Shown: positions 49,090 to 59,084 of the stretch, in pieces
Numbering within the stretch: position 1 is the first letter of the stretch
Layout of the letters: every line of letters begins with the position of its first letter
NCBI GenBank assembly: GCA_037783545.1
Contig: JBBELK010000057.1
Span: forward strand, 62,001-126,000
DNA length: 64,000 nt
Direction of reading: 5' to 3'
DNA from: Henricia sp. BOLD:AAB3569
Taxonomy: Eukaryota > Echinodermata > Asteroidea > Spinulosida > Echinasteridae
The notes under the pieces: generated by a model
What the model saw: only the letters and a program-made list of their open reading frames with translations
Database searches by the model: none
What the model was told of the DNA's origin: nothing
Program-made: the position numbers and the translations under genes

Positions 49090-50270
49090 CCTTTTCGAAG
49101 TTATACTCGAGCACTAACCAACTCGACATTGCAACCCATTTCTTTGGCAGAACAAACGGTTCAGTCCGATAGCAACGCCTGTGCGGTTATTGGCATGTGT
49201 CAATTCTCACCAAACTTCGTGTCTTATGCGCCTGTCACACTTTGCCGGATCGGCCCTACGTACAAGAAACGGATGGTATTTCGTTTATAGTTTGTCAAAT
49301 CGTCAATCCGGTGGACAAAGTGTAAATTTCCATTTAGCAGGAGCGTACATGCACGGTCCAGGGGCCGAATAAAACGCACAAACAACGCACCTGGGGCAAT
49401 TGTATACAGGACTGTGGAACGTGCGCAAACGCATGAGAAACGAACATGCACCGCATGCCCACAGGACAAAACGCACTAGGAACGAATGGGTGACGCATGA
49501 AACGTGTATGCCCTTGCCGGTGTCAGTTGCAGGCCGGTACATATGCGTTAAACATCAGTTCCATGTCCTGTGCATATACTGTGGATGTGCTGTAGATATG
49601 CTGTAGATATGCTGTAGATATGCTGTAATCATCAGTTATGGCCGTCCTGTCCGTTTGTCATCCGTATACATGCGTTTTGACCGGTAGTCGTCCTGCAGGC
49701 ATCCTGCAGGCGTCCTGTGGCTTTGCGGTGTGTATGCGTTTGATGTGCTGTACATGCCCGTTCCATCTGTCCCATCTCTGTAGGACGCCTAGCGGATGGA
49801 AACGTGTGGAAAACGAGCAAGTACAGTACACATACAGGACAAAACGCACAACCATCGGACAAGGGCCGGATCTTGCTATCCGTTTCTGGCGAGAAAAAAA
49901 TGTTTGTGCATGCACAAAGTTTTCTGGCCGCTTTTACGGACATCAACTGACGATGAACGTCCATCCAAAGGATAAAAAGGACATGAAACGCATTTCAACG
50001 GATATCAACGGATGCAAACAATCCACATTCGTTTCTCATGCGTTTGCCTTATCTGGCAAAGTGTGACAGGCGCATTAAGAATGTTTTTTTATTTTTATAG
50101 TTGTTGTACATATAAATATAGTTGGGAAATGAAATGTCAACTATTTATATCCAAAAGAACTTTTTAAAACAATCGTATAAGACACGAAGAATGTCAATTA
50201 GGGAAGAATGGATACATGTCGGACTGAACGGTCTGTTTATCCAATTCAAAACGAAGTACAACTTCGAAAA
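49090..50270. mobile_element. Older inverted-repeat element hosting a MITE
   Basis: Outer arms: TTTTCGAAGTT, AACGGTTCAGTCCGA and CTTCGTGTCTTAT occur at 49092-49226 and, inverted (AACGGT as GACCGT on one side), at 50165-50268. The inner arms abut the younger MITE 49227-50074. Confidence 0.65.
49227..50074. mobile_element. Harbinger-like MITE (848 bp)
   Basis: TIR TGCGCCTGTCACACTTTGCC at both ends, flanked by TTA (49224-49226, 50075-50077). Subterminal regions are also inverted (AACGCATGAGAAACGAA). A short ATATGCTGTAG tandem lies at 49575-49625. No transposase. Confidence 0.82.
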
Positions 50271-50451
50271 GAATTAGTGTACAAGTTATTGTATTATGAT
50301 TACTTCGTCATTTGACTCCAGTCTTCTAAGTGTAGCTAGCAGTAGTATCGGCGGTCATTTCTGTCGTTTTGTGGCCCATCTAATAATCTTAACAGAGGCT
50401 TCAGAATCCTTGCGGTACCGGAGTGCTTCTTGGGCCGTCTGGAAAACTTTG

Positions 50452-50547
50452 CTACGGTTTACTGCAAAGCGTGCAACTGCAGTCCTTAGCCGATTTGAAC
50501 GTATTCTTGTAAATCTGGTTGTTTTCGCATTGCAACGTGAAATGAAC
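50452..50547 (-). CDS. GPA2: GPA2 gene B, exon 3 and stop
   Basis: Encodes VHFTLQCENNQIYKNTFKSA then KDCSCTLCSKP before TAG, the C-terminal knot cysteines with a three-residue tail. Intron 2 (50548-51576) is 1.03 kb and holds a palindrome and an 18-bp tandem repeat. Confidence 0.92.
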   Translation of the reverse strand, partial: VHFTLQCENNQIYKNTFKSAKDCSCTLCSKP

Positions 50548-51755
50548 CTGTTACAAAATACACAAAAAAAGTACGTCAAAAAGTTTTTTTTGGGTAATTT
50601 TCAAACAAATTCGCTTTGGAATTGGTCACAGATGTGAACGAACGGAAGTTGGCACTGGCACCTATATCAATTGTTTCCTCACCCCTCTCCTCGCTGCCCC
50701 ACACCTTAGGTGGGGGTTTGGTCACGTTTCTCATTCCCCAGGGTCGGAAATGTGACCAATTGAAATAAAAATGGGGGCGGACTGTGGGGGGTGGAGGTGT
50801 GTGTGTGGGGGGGGGGGGGGGGGGGGGTGTAGGGGGGGGGGGGGACGATTTTTTCCACAAATATGGGAAAAGTGCCAGATCCTTGTCATTATTAAATACG
50901 AAGTTTCAAAGTTTCCCTATTAACATGTAGATGTTTCGTCATTTCAGCTGGAATATTTATACAATACGTTTATTGTGCAGCTGAGTAGCACATATTTGTA
51001 GTTAAAGGAGGGTGTTGAGAGTTTTATGCCATGTCATATGTCATATTTGTCTCCTTACCATTCTAAAATTTCACGCCATTTCCCCCCACCCCCCCCCCCC
51101 CCCCCACCTATGGCAAACACCGGCAATCGTGGACGTTACCTAAAGCTACAAATTTGAAATTTGAAACGTAATATGGTTTGTGCCCTAACCTATAATGGTT
51201 TGTGAAACCTATTATAGGTTTCACAAACCATTATAGGTTAGGGTACAAACCATTTACGTTTAAAATTTCAGCTCCGTAGCGTAGCTTTAGGTAAAATTAA
51301 ATTAGGTGTCATTAAATAAACTCTTTCCTACAGAAAGTTTCTTTCCTACAGAAAGTTTCTTTCCTACAGAAAGTTTCTTTCCTACAGAAAGTTTCTTTCC
51401 TACAGAAAGATTAATGGTACGTCCCCGATTGCCGGTTAAAACATGTTTGGGTGCGTGTGTGTGGGTGTAAACTCAATCAGACTAGTGCGGTGTTTCCGTG
51501 TAATGTTTCCGCCATTCGGAAGCGAGAACGTGTTACCCATGCCAAGTGGATATCGCCTGAACTGCATTGGACTTACGTCATGTGTTGTCGATATTGCACA
51601 GCACGATCCGTGTGACGTAAATAGTTGGGTACCGTCGCTTCTGTCCATCGTGGCCGTATCAGACAAGAAGGAATATGTCAAACAATAACCTCTACACGCG
51701 TTCATCCGGATGTGGGCGACGTGGCAACCTGGTACTTTGACTTCTTTTTTGTAAC
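50452..51755 (-). CDS. GPA2: Glycoprotein hormone alpha-2-like, gene B, exons 2-3 (partial)
   Basis: Two exons (51755-51577 and 50547-50452) carry nine of the ten GPA2 cysteines. Acceptor GTGTAG|GTTAC, donor CATGAC|GTAAGT, next acceptor GTAACAG|GTTCAT. Exon 2 starts in phase 1 and exon 3 in phase 0, exactly as in gene A. Key segments: VKVPGC, MNACRGYC, THGSCC-like SHGSCCAISTTHD, and NTFKSAKDCSCTLCSKP then stop. The order and frame are intact, so it looks functional, closer to the usual invertebrate GPA2 consensus than gene A. Exon 1 (signal peptide and the GCHLVG cysteine) was not found up to position 64000; given gene A's 8.8-kb intron 1 it may lie outside. Calling it a paralogue rather than an allele follows from its position and divergence. 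Confidence 0.9.
50655..50765 (+). repeat. CCTTAGGTGGG dispersed repeat, copy 3, with G-run
   Basis: GCACCTATATCAATTGTTTC, a C-rich tract and CACCTTAGGTGGGGG. A long G-run follows (50807-50845). Confidence 0.6.
51136..51294. repeat. Foldback element with perfect 30-bp inner arms
   Basis: Inner arms 51183-51212 and 51214-51243 are exact inverted copies (CCCTAACCTATAATGGTTTG, then TGAAACCTAT) around one base. Imperfect outer arms extend it to TTACCTAAAGCTAC at each end. It lies in GPA2 gene B intron 2. Confidence 0.88.
51321..51413 (+). repeat. 18-bp tandem repeat, ~5 units
   Basis: Unit AAAGTTTCTTTCCTACAG, nearly perfect, so recently expanded. Confidence 0.95.
51577..51755 (-). CDS. GPA2: GPA2 gene B, exon 2
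   Basis: Encodes YKKEVKVPGCHVAHIRMNAC then RGYCLTYSFLSDTATMDRSD and GTQLFTSHGSCCAISTTHD. 179 bp, phase 1 to phase 0. Three codons longer than the gene A exon in the variable loop. Confidence 0.92.
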
Positions 51756-51828
51756 CTACACGAAAATGCAAATGTCGAGATTGTCAACGTTACAAATTAA
51801 ATGTATCTGTTAGTAGACTTCAAAAGCC

Positions 51829-52470
51829 ATCAGCGGCGTACGGGCTGGAGGGGATGCGCGGGGGAGCGGGGGGATGTTGGGGATTGGGGTGGGGGGGGGG
51901 GGATTGGGGTGGGGGGGGGGGGATTGGGGGGGGGGGGAGCGTGTGCGTCCGGATACCTGGCAGTGACGGATCCATGCTGTTGTCAAACACGATTGCCTAA
52001 AACATATGCCGAATGAAAGAACAGATTCGAGGGGGAGGGGGTTTTGTGAAAAAAAGGCACCCCAACCCCCACCTTCCCCCTCCCTCCTCCCTCCCTCTCC
52101 CCCCCCCCCCCCCCCTCCCCCGCGGAGTGACTTGGAACCGACCACCCAACTTGACGACCTCGGCTTGTCAGGAGTTGGAGTTTCGCTTTCAGGAAAATCG
52201 CAACGCAACCTGTTGCCGGTTTTTAGCCGTTTTAAGCCCCTGTCCCGCATTCAAGGCAGCGGCGTAGTCAGAATTTCACTGATGGGGAGAGGGGGTGGGG
52301 GGGGGGGGCATTGCTTTTTAGTTGGGTCTGGGCTGGACTGGATGAGCTGGATGGCTTCGCGCGGGGCTTGGCTGGCCTGGGTTGGCCTGGGCTGGCCTGG
52401 CCTGGCCAGGACAGGGCTTGGATGGGCAGGGCAGGGCAGGGCAAAATATACTTTTGCAGAGTTTCTGCAC
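51829..52470. repeat. G/C-run and CTGG-rich low-complexity DNA
   Basis: Contains CAGCGGCGTACGGGCTGG (51829) and GCAGCGGCGTAGTCAG (52256), starts seen in hAT-like short elements, plus G-runs, C-runs and GGCCTGG/GGGCAGG short tandems (52360-52442). The open frames here are compositional artefacts. Confidence 0.6.
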
Positions 52471-52534
52471 CAGAGGGGGCTACTCAGCTATGCAAGCGGA
52501 GCCAATTCACGTTGCCGTCTACACAACGGATCGT

Positions 52535-53105
52535 ACGAAATTTCGTCGTGGTAGACCCATAACATATTTGTCGTGGCCAGATCTTGCAACATGCCCGAAA
52601 TCTATTTCAAGTGGTCACAAGGGCTACGACACAAAGAAGATATGTCGTGGTTATGTCGTGGATGTGTCGCAAGTCAGTCGTGCGACAGTCGTGGGACCAT
52701 CGTGAGTTGTCGGGTATTGTCGGGGGGCTGTTTTTCACGTAATCAGGTCGTGGTTCACTCGTGGGATGCGCGTGCGACAGTCGTGCGACTGTCGCAAGAC
52801 TGTCGCACAACAGTCGTGGGTCACTCGTGGGACGCTCGCGCGTCCGTCTTCCGACTATATAACGCAAGACTGTCGCAAGACTGTGGTAGGACAGACTCAC
52901 GTCAGCCACAAGACATAGATACCACAAAACATCTTCGAGCAAGAAAGGTGCATGTCCAATTTTGCCTCACGACGGCAAGTCGATGCCAAGATGCTCAACA
53001 TTTCGTAGGACTGTTTTGCGACGACCCCCGATGACCAACGATTTGCCCAAATTTTCCGTCGTGTCGTGGCACAAATGCATCGTTGGTTCGTTGTGACCGG
53101 GGCTT
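52535..53105. repeat. GTCGTG/CGACTGTCGCA-rich segment (probable MITE)
   Basis: Dense short repeats of GTCGTG, CGACAGTCGTG and CAAGACTGTCGCA in both orientations. The right edge, reverse complemented, reads AAGCCCCGGTCACAACGAAC, like a Harbinger-type end. No matching left TIR was found. Confidence 0.5.
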
Positions 53106-53180
53106 TACACCGTAGTTGGTATATCAGTGAACTTAATGCGCTTTCTAATCTGTCTATTATATCTGCGGTAGCATGCAATA

Positions 53181-53275
53181 GGCCCATGTGGGGCCCATAT
53201 GGGTCAACCCTTGTTCTCTGGGGAATGATCTGGGCAGGAGAACAAGGGTTGACCCATATGGGCCCCACATGGGCC
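53181..53275. repeat. Perfect hairpin: 37-bp arms, 21-bp loop
   Basis: The left arm GGCCCATGTGGGGCCCATAT continues GGGTCAACCCTTGTTCT; the right arm 53239-53275 is its exact reverse complement. It is followed by further CCCATATGGG-type palindromic words to 53350. Confidence 0.95.
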
Positions 53276-53439
53276 TTGGGTGCAGCCCATACGGGACCCA
53301 TATGGGACCCATATACTTGCCCATATGGGGCCAATATGGGCCCCATGTGGGAATGTTACCTGGGTTATGGCGTAAGTGGACTTGCGCAATTGCGTAAAGT
53401 TTCGTGAAATCGGCTGCAGTTCACAACTTTCAGTAACTG

Positions 53440-54715
53440 GTAAAATACCGTGTTCGCCCACTTGCGCCATGCAAATCCAAGATATTTGCCATGGTCTTTA
53501 TGAATCTTTATATGATGATAGGCAGATTTCAAATCAAAGGTGAAGAAAAAAAGTCACCTTTTCTAAACATTTGTTTAGCAATTGTCTTCGTACCTGAACT
53601 TAAACTGTTTTAAATGAGAATTGATACTCCTGCAATCAAGTACCAGTCGCTGTTTTCCATTTCTATTGTATGCAACTGTCAATTGGTTTACAACGTACGT
53701 AGGGCTTACACTGAACTTCAGAAACGCAACCTTTAGTTATCAATTGATCAATATCTTCTTCAACAAAAGAAGGATTATCCATAACCAATGTTTTGTTCCT
53801 TAACTGACAGGATTCTGGCAATGTTCGAAATGGTATAATATACCCTTGGCAAATAACCGATCGTACATGTACGTGGTCATTAACATTTGCCGTATCCCAG
53901 AAATTAAATTTCTGCTTCAAGTTGCCAACGGGTGAAAAATTACTTTCTACCTGAGCAGTAGGCCGAGAAATATAATTTCCCTTTACCTGGGTTTCAGTCA
54001 AAAATACATCACAACCAGGAGAAAAATCATGAATATATTAACTTATCTTATTAGCCTTGGCTTGGCTATTGTGCGCCTGCGGGCACTCGAATTTCCAGTG
54101 ACCTGTTGTCCACAACCGAAACTAGTTCCCGGTCTTTTTGCGACTCCCGTCGCTGGCCGATATGCAGGCGTTTGGTTAACGATTTGAGATGAACGCCACG
54201 ATCCGAATCTTGTTCTTTTTCCTTTCTTGTTTAATTCCAGCTCTGCTTCTTCGTAACCCTAGCATGCCCTGATCATCTTTTTCTCGTCGTCGGAGTCCGA
54301 TGCGAGAGGGTTGGCCTCGTACTCCTTCACCAGCTTCCATCCCATTTCGGAGGCATCGGCCATGCGTATCAGTTTCTGTCCATGATTATTAAGCGCAATA
54401 CCCTCGGCGATGTCCTTCACTGCTTGCCCCATATTCATGGCTCCTTCCATGTTGCTTTGTGCGTCCCGCAGCTTTGTCGTCACTTTGGCATTAAACTTGT
54501 ACTGATCTTCACAGCTCTTTCTTTTGTAGGTGTAATTGTCGTTGACCAAAATGGCGTTCTGAATCTTTGCGAGCTGATTTTCCGAAATATCTTGCCGACT
54601 GTTGCTGATCTTCTCCTCGAAAAGGGCGAATTTGCTTGAAATTAGTCCGTCTAGTTTGTCCATTAGTGCGGCTTGCGAACTAATGACGGCCGACTGCACT
54701 CTTTTTTTTTATAAA
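53440..54715 (-). mobile_element. DIRS-like tyrosine-recombinase retroelement fragment (fossil)
   Basis: Two parts on the minus strand: an ORF1-like domain (54699-54259) with the QKLIRMADASEMGW and SDSDDEKK signature shared by DIRS/Ngaro-type ORF1 proteins, and part of the reverse transcriptase region (about 54000-53440), with DLKSAYHHIKIHKDHGKYLG recognisable near its downstream end. The recombinase and terminal repeats are not seen. Broken, with several breaks. Confidence 0.75.
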
Positions 54716-54813
54716 ACGTGCTTGTTGTCCGGGCTCCATTGTGATCAATGTATGTACGAGTGGCTGACAAAAGCGTGTGTGTGTCCGCTCACATGGAGAG
54801 TGCCCGACTCTAT

Positions 54814-55061
54814 GTTGTGGTTGTTGTTGTTTATTTATGGCTTCTTAGGCAACTAAGGCCCTTTATGCCATCAACTATACGGTTTTTAGCTTTAACTATA
54901 CTATATTATCAACTTGAGATGACGAAGAAGGAGTTGCAGTTTTGGAAGTGGGAGGAAAACCCCCAGAGAAATGCCCCAGGGGAAAACCCATGCGGTCAAG
55001 TAGGGACTGCAAACCCAATCCACATACACGCCCCGGATTCGAAGCCGGGACATCAGAGGTT
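54814..55061 (-). mobile_element. tRNA-derived SINE, copy 4 (5'-truncated)
   Basis: Reverse-strand SINE matching 44745-45029 from the TTGTTGTTG tail to just past the B box (GATTCGAAGCCGG on the plus strand), where the 333-bp satellite begins. The A box is lost. Confidence 0.85.
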
Positions 55062-55063
55062 GT

Positions 55064-55501
55064 TTTTAAGATGTTTTATTATTTCGAATAAAACACGCCA
55101 GCCAGGTCAAAGTCCAGTCCAATGTCGATGCCGATTAAACCAGTTCCTCGTTCGTAGTCGTTGCCAGTCCAGGTCATTATCCTGCGAGAATCCCAACGTG
55201 TATTCTCCACCACAATCGTCACCAATCCGGTTCGATCGTGTCCGAGTAACCACAGGTATATCCTCATAAATCCACAATCGTCACCAGTCCAGGTCAGGCA
55301 AACATCAAGACCACAGACACGGATCCAGTCGTGTTCCAAAATTCCGCCGACATTCCCAGTGACGTACTGGTCACTCAATTGAGCAACGTTTCAGGACATC
55401 ACACGGGATTCCGCGAGAAAAACTCCTCCAAACTACCTATGTGCAAGGGTAGTCAAGTCCAGTCCAATGTCGATTCCGTTTATAACCAGATCCTCAATCA
55501 T
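55064..55501 (+). repeat. 333-bp satellite, left part
   Basis: A diverged unit (with partial duplication) of the satellite seen at 60318-62135: AATAAAACACGCCAGCCAGG, GTCGTTGCCAGTCCAGGTCA, CAGACACGGATCCAGTCGTG. It is cut by the foldback element at 55502. Confidence 0.85.
55497..55501 (+). repeat. Target-site duplication (left) of foldback element
   Basis: ATCAT, repeated at 60313-60317. Satellite units read TCAATCATTGTCG at this point, so only one ATCAT pre-existed. Confidence 0.75.
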
Positions 55502-55769
55502 AGAGCAGGAGCCCAGGGGGGTTGGGTTAGCTGGAAAGGTAACCAATTGCCTTGTACATCACAATGTTCCCAGTGCATCCCAGTGTATGAAACCCGACGA
55601 CTGGCAAGCCTGCTGTGGTGGGTGTGGCCACGGGGGTAATTAAAAAGTTGCATAAAAGCTGAACTAGATCAGCTTTTATTGGTAACCACATCAAATTAAG
55701 TACAATATGTCAGGTATGACTCCAAGAACAGCAAATGGCCAATGCCAGTAATTGTCGGTGGTGGGGTAC

Positions 55770-56740
55770 CCTTGCCAGTCATTAATATTTGACCCCTCAT
55801 GGATGACCTAGATCAGCTCATGAGGTAACCGATTAAAACCTACTGGAAAATGACCGGGAGGACTCCATATGTAAATAATGGGCCTTTCCAGTAATTTCCA
55901 TTGGTGGGGTACCCGTGCCAGTGGCCCCCCAAAATGCCCCGCCCCCTTATTGACCTAGGTCAGCTCATGAGGTAACCGATTAAAACCTACTGGAAAATGA
56001 CCGGGAGGACTCCATATGTAAATAATGGGCCTTTCCAGTAATTTCCATTGGTGGGGTACCCGTGCCAGTAGCCCCCAAAATGCCCCGCCCTCTTATTGAC
56101 CTAGGTCAGCTCATTAGGTAACCGATTAAAACCTACTGGAAAATGACCGGGAGGACTCCATATGTAAATAATGGGCCTTTCCAGTAATTTCCATTGGTGG
56201 GGTACCCGTGCCAGTAGCCCCCAAAATGCCCCGCCCTCTTATTGACCTAGGTCAGCTCATGAGGTAACCGATTAAAACCTACTGGAAATTGATCGGGAGG
56301 ACTCTATATGTAAAGAATGGGCACTTCCAGTAAATTATATTGGTGGGGTACCCCTGCCAGTGCCCAACCCCCCCCCCCCCCCCCCCCCCCCAAAAAAAAT
56401 GCCCCGCCCCCTTATTGACTTAGATCAGCTCATGAGGTAACCGATTAAAACCTACTGGAAAATGATCTGGAGGACTCCATATGTAAAGAAGGTGCACATC
56501 CAGTAAATTATATTGGTGGGGTACCCCTGCCAGTGCCCAACCCCCCACCCCCCCCCCCCCCCCCCCCCCAAAAAATGCCCCGCCCCCTTATTGACTTAGA
56601 TCAGCTCATGAGGTACATGTAAGTTACCTCAGGTAACCAATTAAAAGCTACTGGAAAATGACCGGGAAGACTCCATATGTAAAGAATGGGCACTTCCACT
56701 AAGTTATATTGGTGGGGTACCCCTGCCAGTGTACGCACCT
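55770..56740 (+). repeat. Tandem repeat domain, left foldback arm
   Basis: Six units with CCTACTGGAAAATGACCGGG and ATTGGTGGGGTACCC at 55841, 55988, 56134, 56280, 56453 and 56649 (steps 147, 146, 146, 173, 196). The two longer steps contain poly-C expansions and an extra AGTTACCTCAGG segment. Confidence 0.92.
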
Positions 56741-57173
56741 CCCCCAATGCCCCTCTATATTACACACTTCGGACACAAAAAGCAGCATGTACTGGCATCA
56801 TGGATTATCTCACACACAACGCTCATAGCATGTATGACTATATCTGCATAATATATTACAGTATTGTGTGTTTTGTTTTGACAACATATTTACATCTTGT
56901 TTTAATCATAATGTATTGAAAGCTATACTGGAAAATTCCGACAAACTGTAATGTATCGAATAAAGCTACATTGATCAGAACATCAAAATACAATGGTACC
57001 GTATAATCTCCACAGAGATTAGTTGCTTTGCTAAAAAAAAAAGCAACTCAAAGTTAGTGCAATAAAAAATAACACCATTTTCTCTCTTTACAAATTAAGA
57101 TGGTTCCTATATCAGTGAAAAGAGAATATATTCACCTTAGTTTCATTTTAACATGTGATCTGGCAGTACATGT

Positions 57174-57843
57174 ACAGTTAACAAAATTATTCATACCCTT
57201 AGGCCTACTAAAATTTCAGTTTTGTGTGGTTTTCTAAAGAAAGAAAGGTGGACACAGGCCCACTTGCAGAGAAACAACACCACAGCATGGTGCTCCCACC
57301 TCCAAACGTCACGGTCGGCACAGTGTTCTTTGAGTTAAATGCTTGTATTGCTTGACCTTTCTTGCGCCAAACGAAGGAAATATCCCTGTCGCCAAACAGC
57401 TCCATTTTCGTCCCGTCTGACCATAGAACTCATGACCAGAAACTTTGATCCTTGTTTCGGTACCCTCTGGCAAATGCGAGTCGAGCTTTTCGATGCCTGT
57501 GGGTGAGGAGAGGGATCTTTCTTGTGCAGTGTGCGGCGGTTTGTCTGCGCTGAAACCTTGGTGCCCAATCTGCCCATCTCACCCAAGTTGTCCTGAAGTG
57601 CCTTTGATTGTTGTTCTGGGGTTGGAAAGGGCCTCGCGGCACACTTTCCTAACCAGACGAGTAGACACCTTCGGCTTCCGTCCACGCTTGCCGATGTTTT
57701 TCACGGTTGAACTTCTTGTACTTCTGGACGATGCACTGTACGGTGGGAATTGGTAGTCTGAAGAGCTCGGAAATGGCTTTATAGCCTTTCCCATCTTTGT
57801 GGGCATTGACAATGCTCATGCGCGTATGCAACGATGCGTACAT
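57174..57843 (-). pseudogene. Tc1-like transposase remnant, left arm
   Basis: Minus strand: an N-terminal helix-turn-helix (MSIVNAHKDGKGYKAISELF then RLPIPTVQCIVQKYKKFN), RGRKPKVSTRLVRKVCREAL with NPRTTIKG (second DNA-binding helix), then MELFGDRDISFVWRKKGQAI and TFGGGSTMLWCCFSASGPV (DDE catalytic region). Frameshifts separate the parts, and the last third, including the final acidic residue, is absent. It ends at a Tc1-style terminal segment, AAAATTATTCATACCC (about 57183-57198). Confidence 0.85.
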
Positions 57844-57958
57844 CCTCTAGGAATATGCTAAGAATTTCACCTATTGTAAGTGATTTGTGGAATGTCATTG
57901 TCAGTACTCTGCTTCTAGAGTAAGTGGAATCGTGGAGTCTTCCTCAGTTGTTGTGAAC

Positions 57959-58640
57959 ATGGCGAAAACTAAAGAACTCTGTGAGGATCTCTCCGCATGA
58001 GCATTGTGAATGCCCACAAAGATAGGAAAGGCTATAAAGCCATTCCAAGCTCTTCAGACTACCAATTCCCACCGTACAGTGCATCGTCCAGAAGTACAAG
58101 AAGTTCAATACCGTGAAAAACATCGGCAAGCGTGGACGGAAGCCAAAGGGGTCTCCTCGTCTGGTTAGGAAAGTCTGCCGCGAGGCCCTTTCCAACCCCA
58201 GAACAACAATCAAAGGCACATCAGGACAACTTGGGTGAGATGGGCAGATTGGGCACCAAGGTTTCAGCGCAGACAAACCGCCGCACACTGCACAAGAAGG
58301 ATCCCTCTCCTCACCCACAGGCATCGAAAAGCTCGACTCGCATTTGCCAGAGGGTACCGAAACAAGGATCAAAGTTTCTGGTCATGAGTTCTATGGTCAG
58401 GCGGGACGAAAATGGAGCTGTTTGGCGACAGAGATGTTTCCTTCGTTTGGCGCAAGAAAGGTCAGGCATTCAACTCAAAGAACACTGTGCCGACCGTGAC
58501 GTTTGGAGGTGGGAGCACCATGCTGTGGTGTTGTTTCTCTGCAAGAGGGCCTGTGTCCACCTTTCTTTCTTTAGAAAACCACACAAAACTGAAATTTTAG
58601 TAGGCCTAAGGGTATGAATAATTTTGTTAACTGTACATGT
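57959..58640 (+). pseudogene. Tc1-like transposase remnant, right arm
   Basis: Inverted twin of the left-arm remnant. It begins with a plausible start, MAKTKELCEDLSA (57959), that the left arm lacks. Then come MSIVNAHKDRKGYKAI, MELFGDRDVSFVWRKKGQAF and TFGGGSTMLWCCFSARGPVS, broken by frameshifts and stops, ending at GGGTATGAATAATTTTG. The two remnants point away from each other. Confidence 0.85.
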
Positions 58641-59084
58641 ACTGCCAGATCACATGTTAAAATGAAACAAAGGTGAATATATTCTCTTTTCACTGATATA
58701 GGAACCATCTTAAATGGTACAGAGAGAAAAGGGTGTTATTTTTTATTGCACTAACTTTTAGTTACTTTTCGTTTTTAGCAAAGCAACTGATCTCTGTGGA
58801 GATTATACGGTACCATTGTATTTTTATGTTCTGATCAATGTAGCTTCATTCGATACATTACAGTTTGTCAAAATTTTCCCAGTATAGCTTTCAATACATT
58901 ATGATTCAAACAAGATGTAAATATGTTGTCAAGACAAAACACACAATACTGTAATATATTATGCATATACATGTATATTCATACATGCTATGAGCGTTGT
59001 GTGTGAGATAATCCATGATGCCAGTACATGTTGCTTTTTGTGTCCGAAGTGTGTAATATATAGAGGGGCATTGGGGGAGGTGCG

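Noticed and set aside
49638-50066. 142-codon open frame
   Set aside because: It lies wholly inside a TTA-flanked MITE with inverted subterminal repeats; composition explains it.
51577-51755. Gene B as an allele or assembly duplicate of gene A
   Set aside because: Roughly half the residues differ, the loop length differs and the flanking DNA is unrelated.
52006-53346. Several 110-180-codon frames around 52-53 kb
   Set aside because: They come from G/C runs, CTGG tandems, GTCGTG words and the CCCATATGGG hairpin, not coding constraint.
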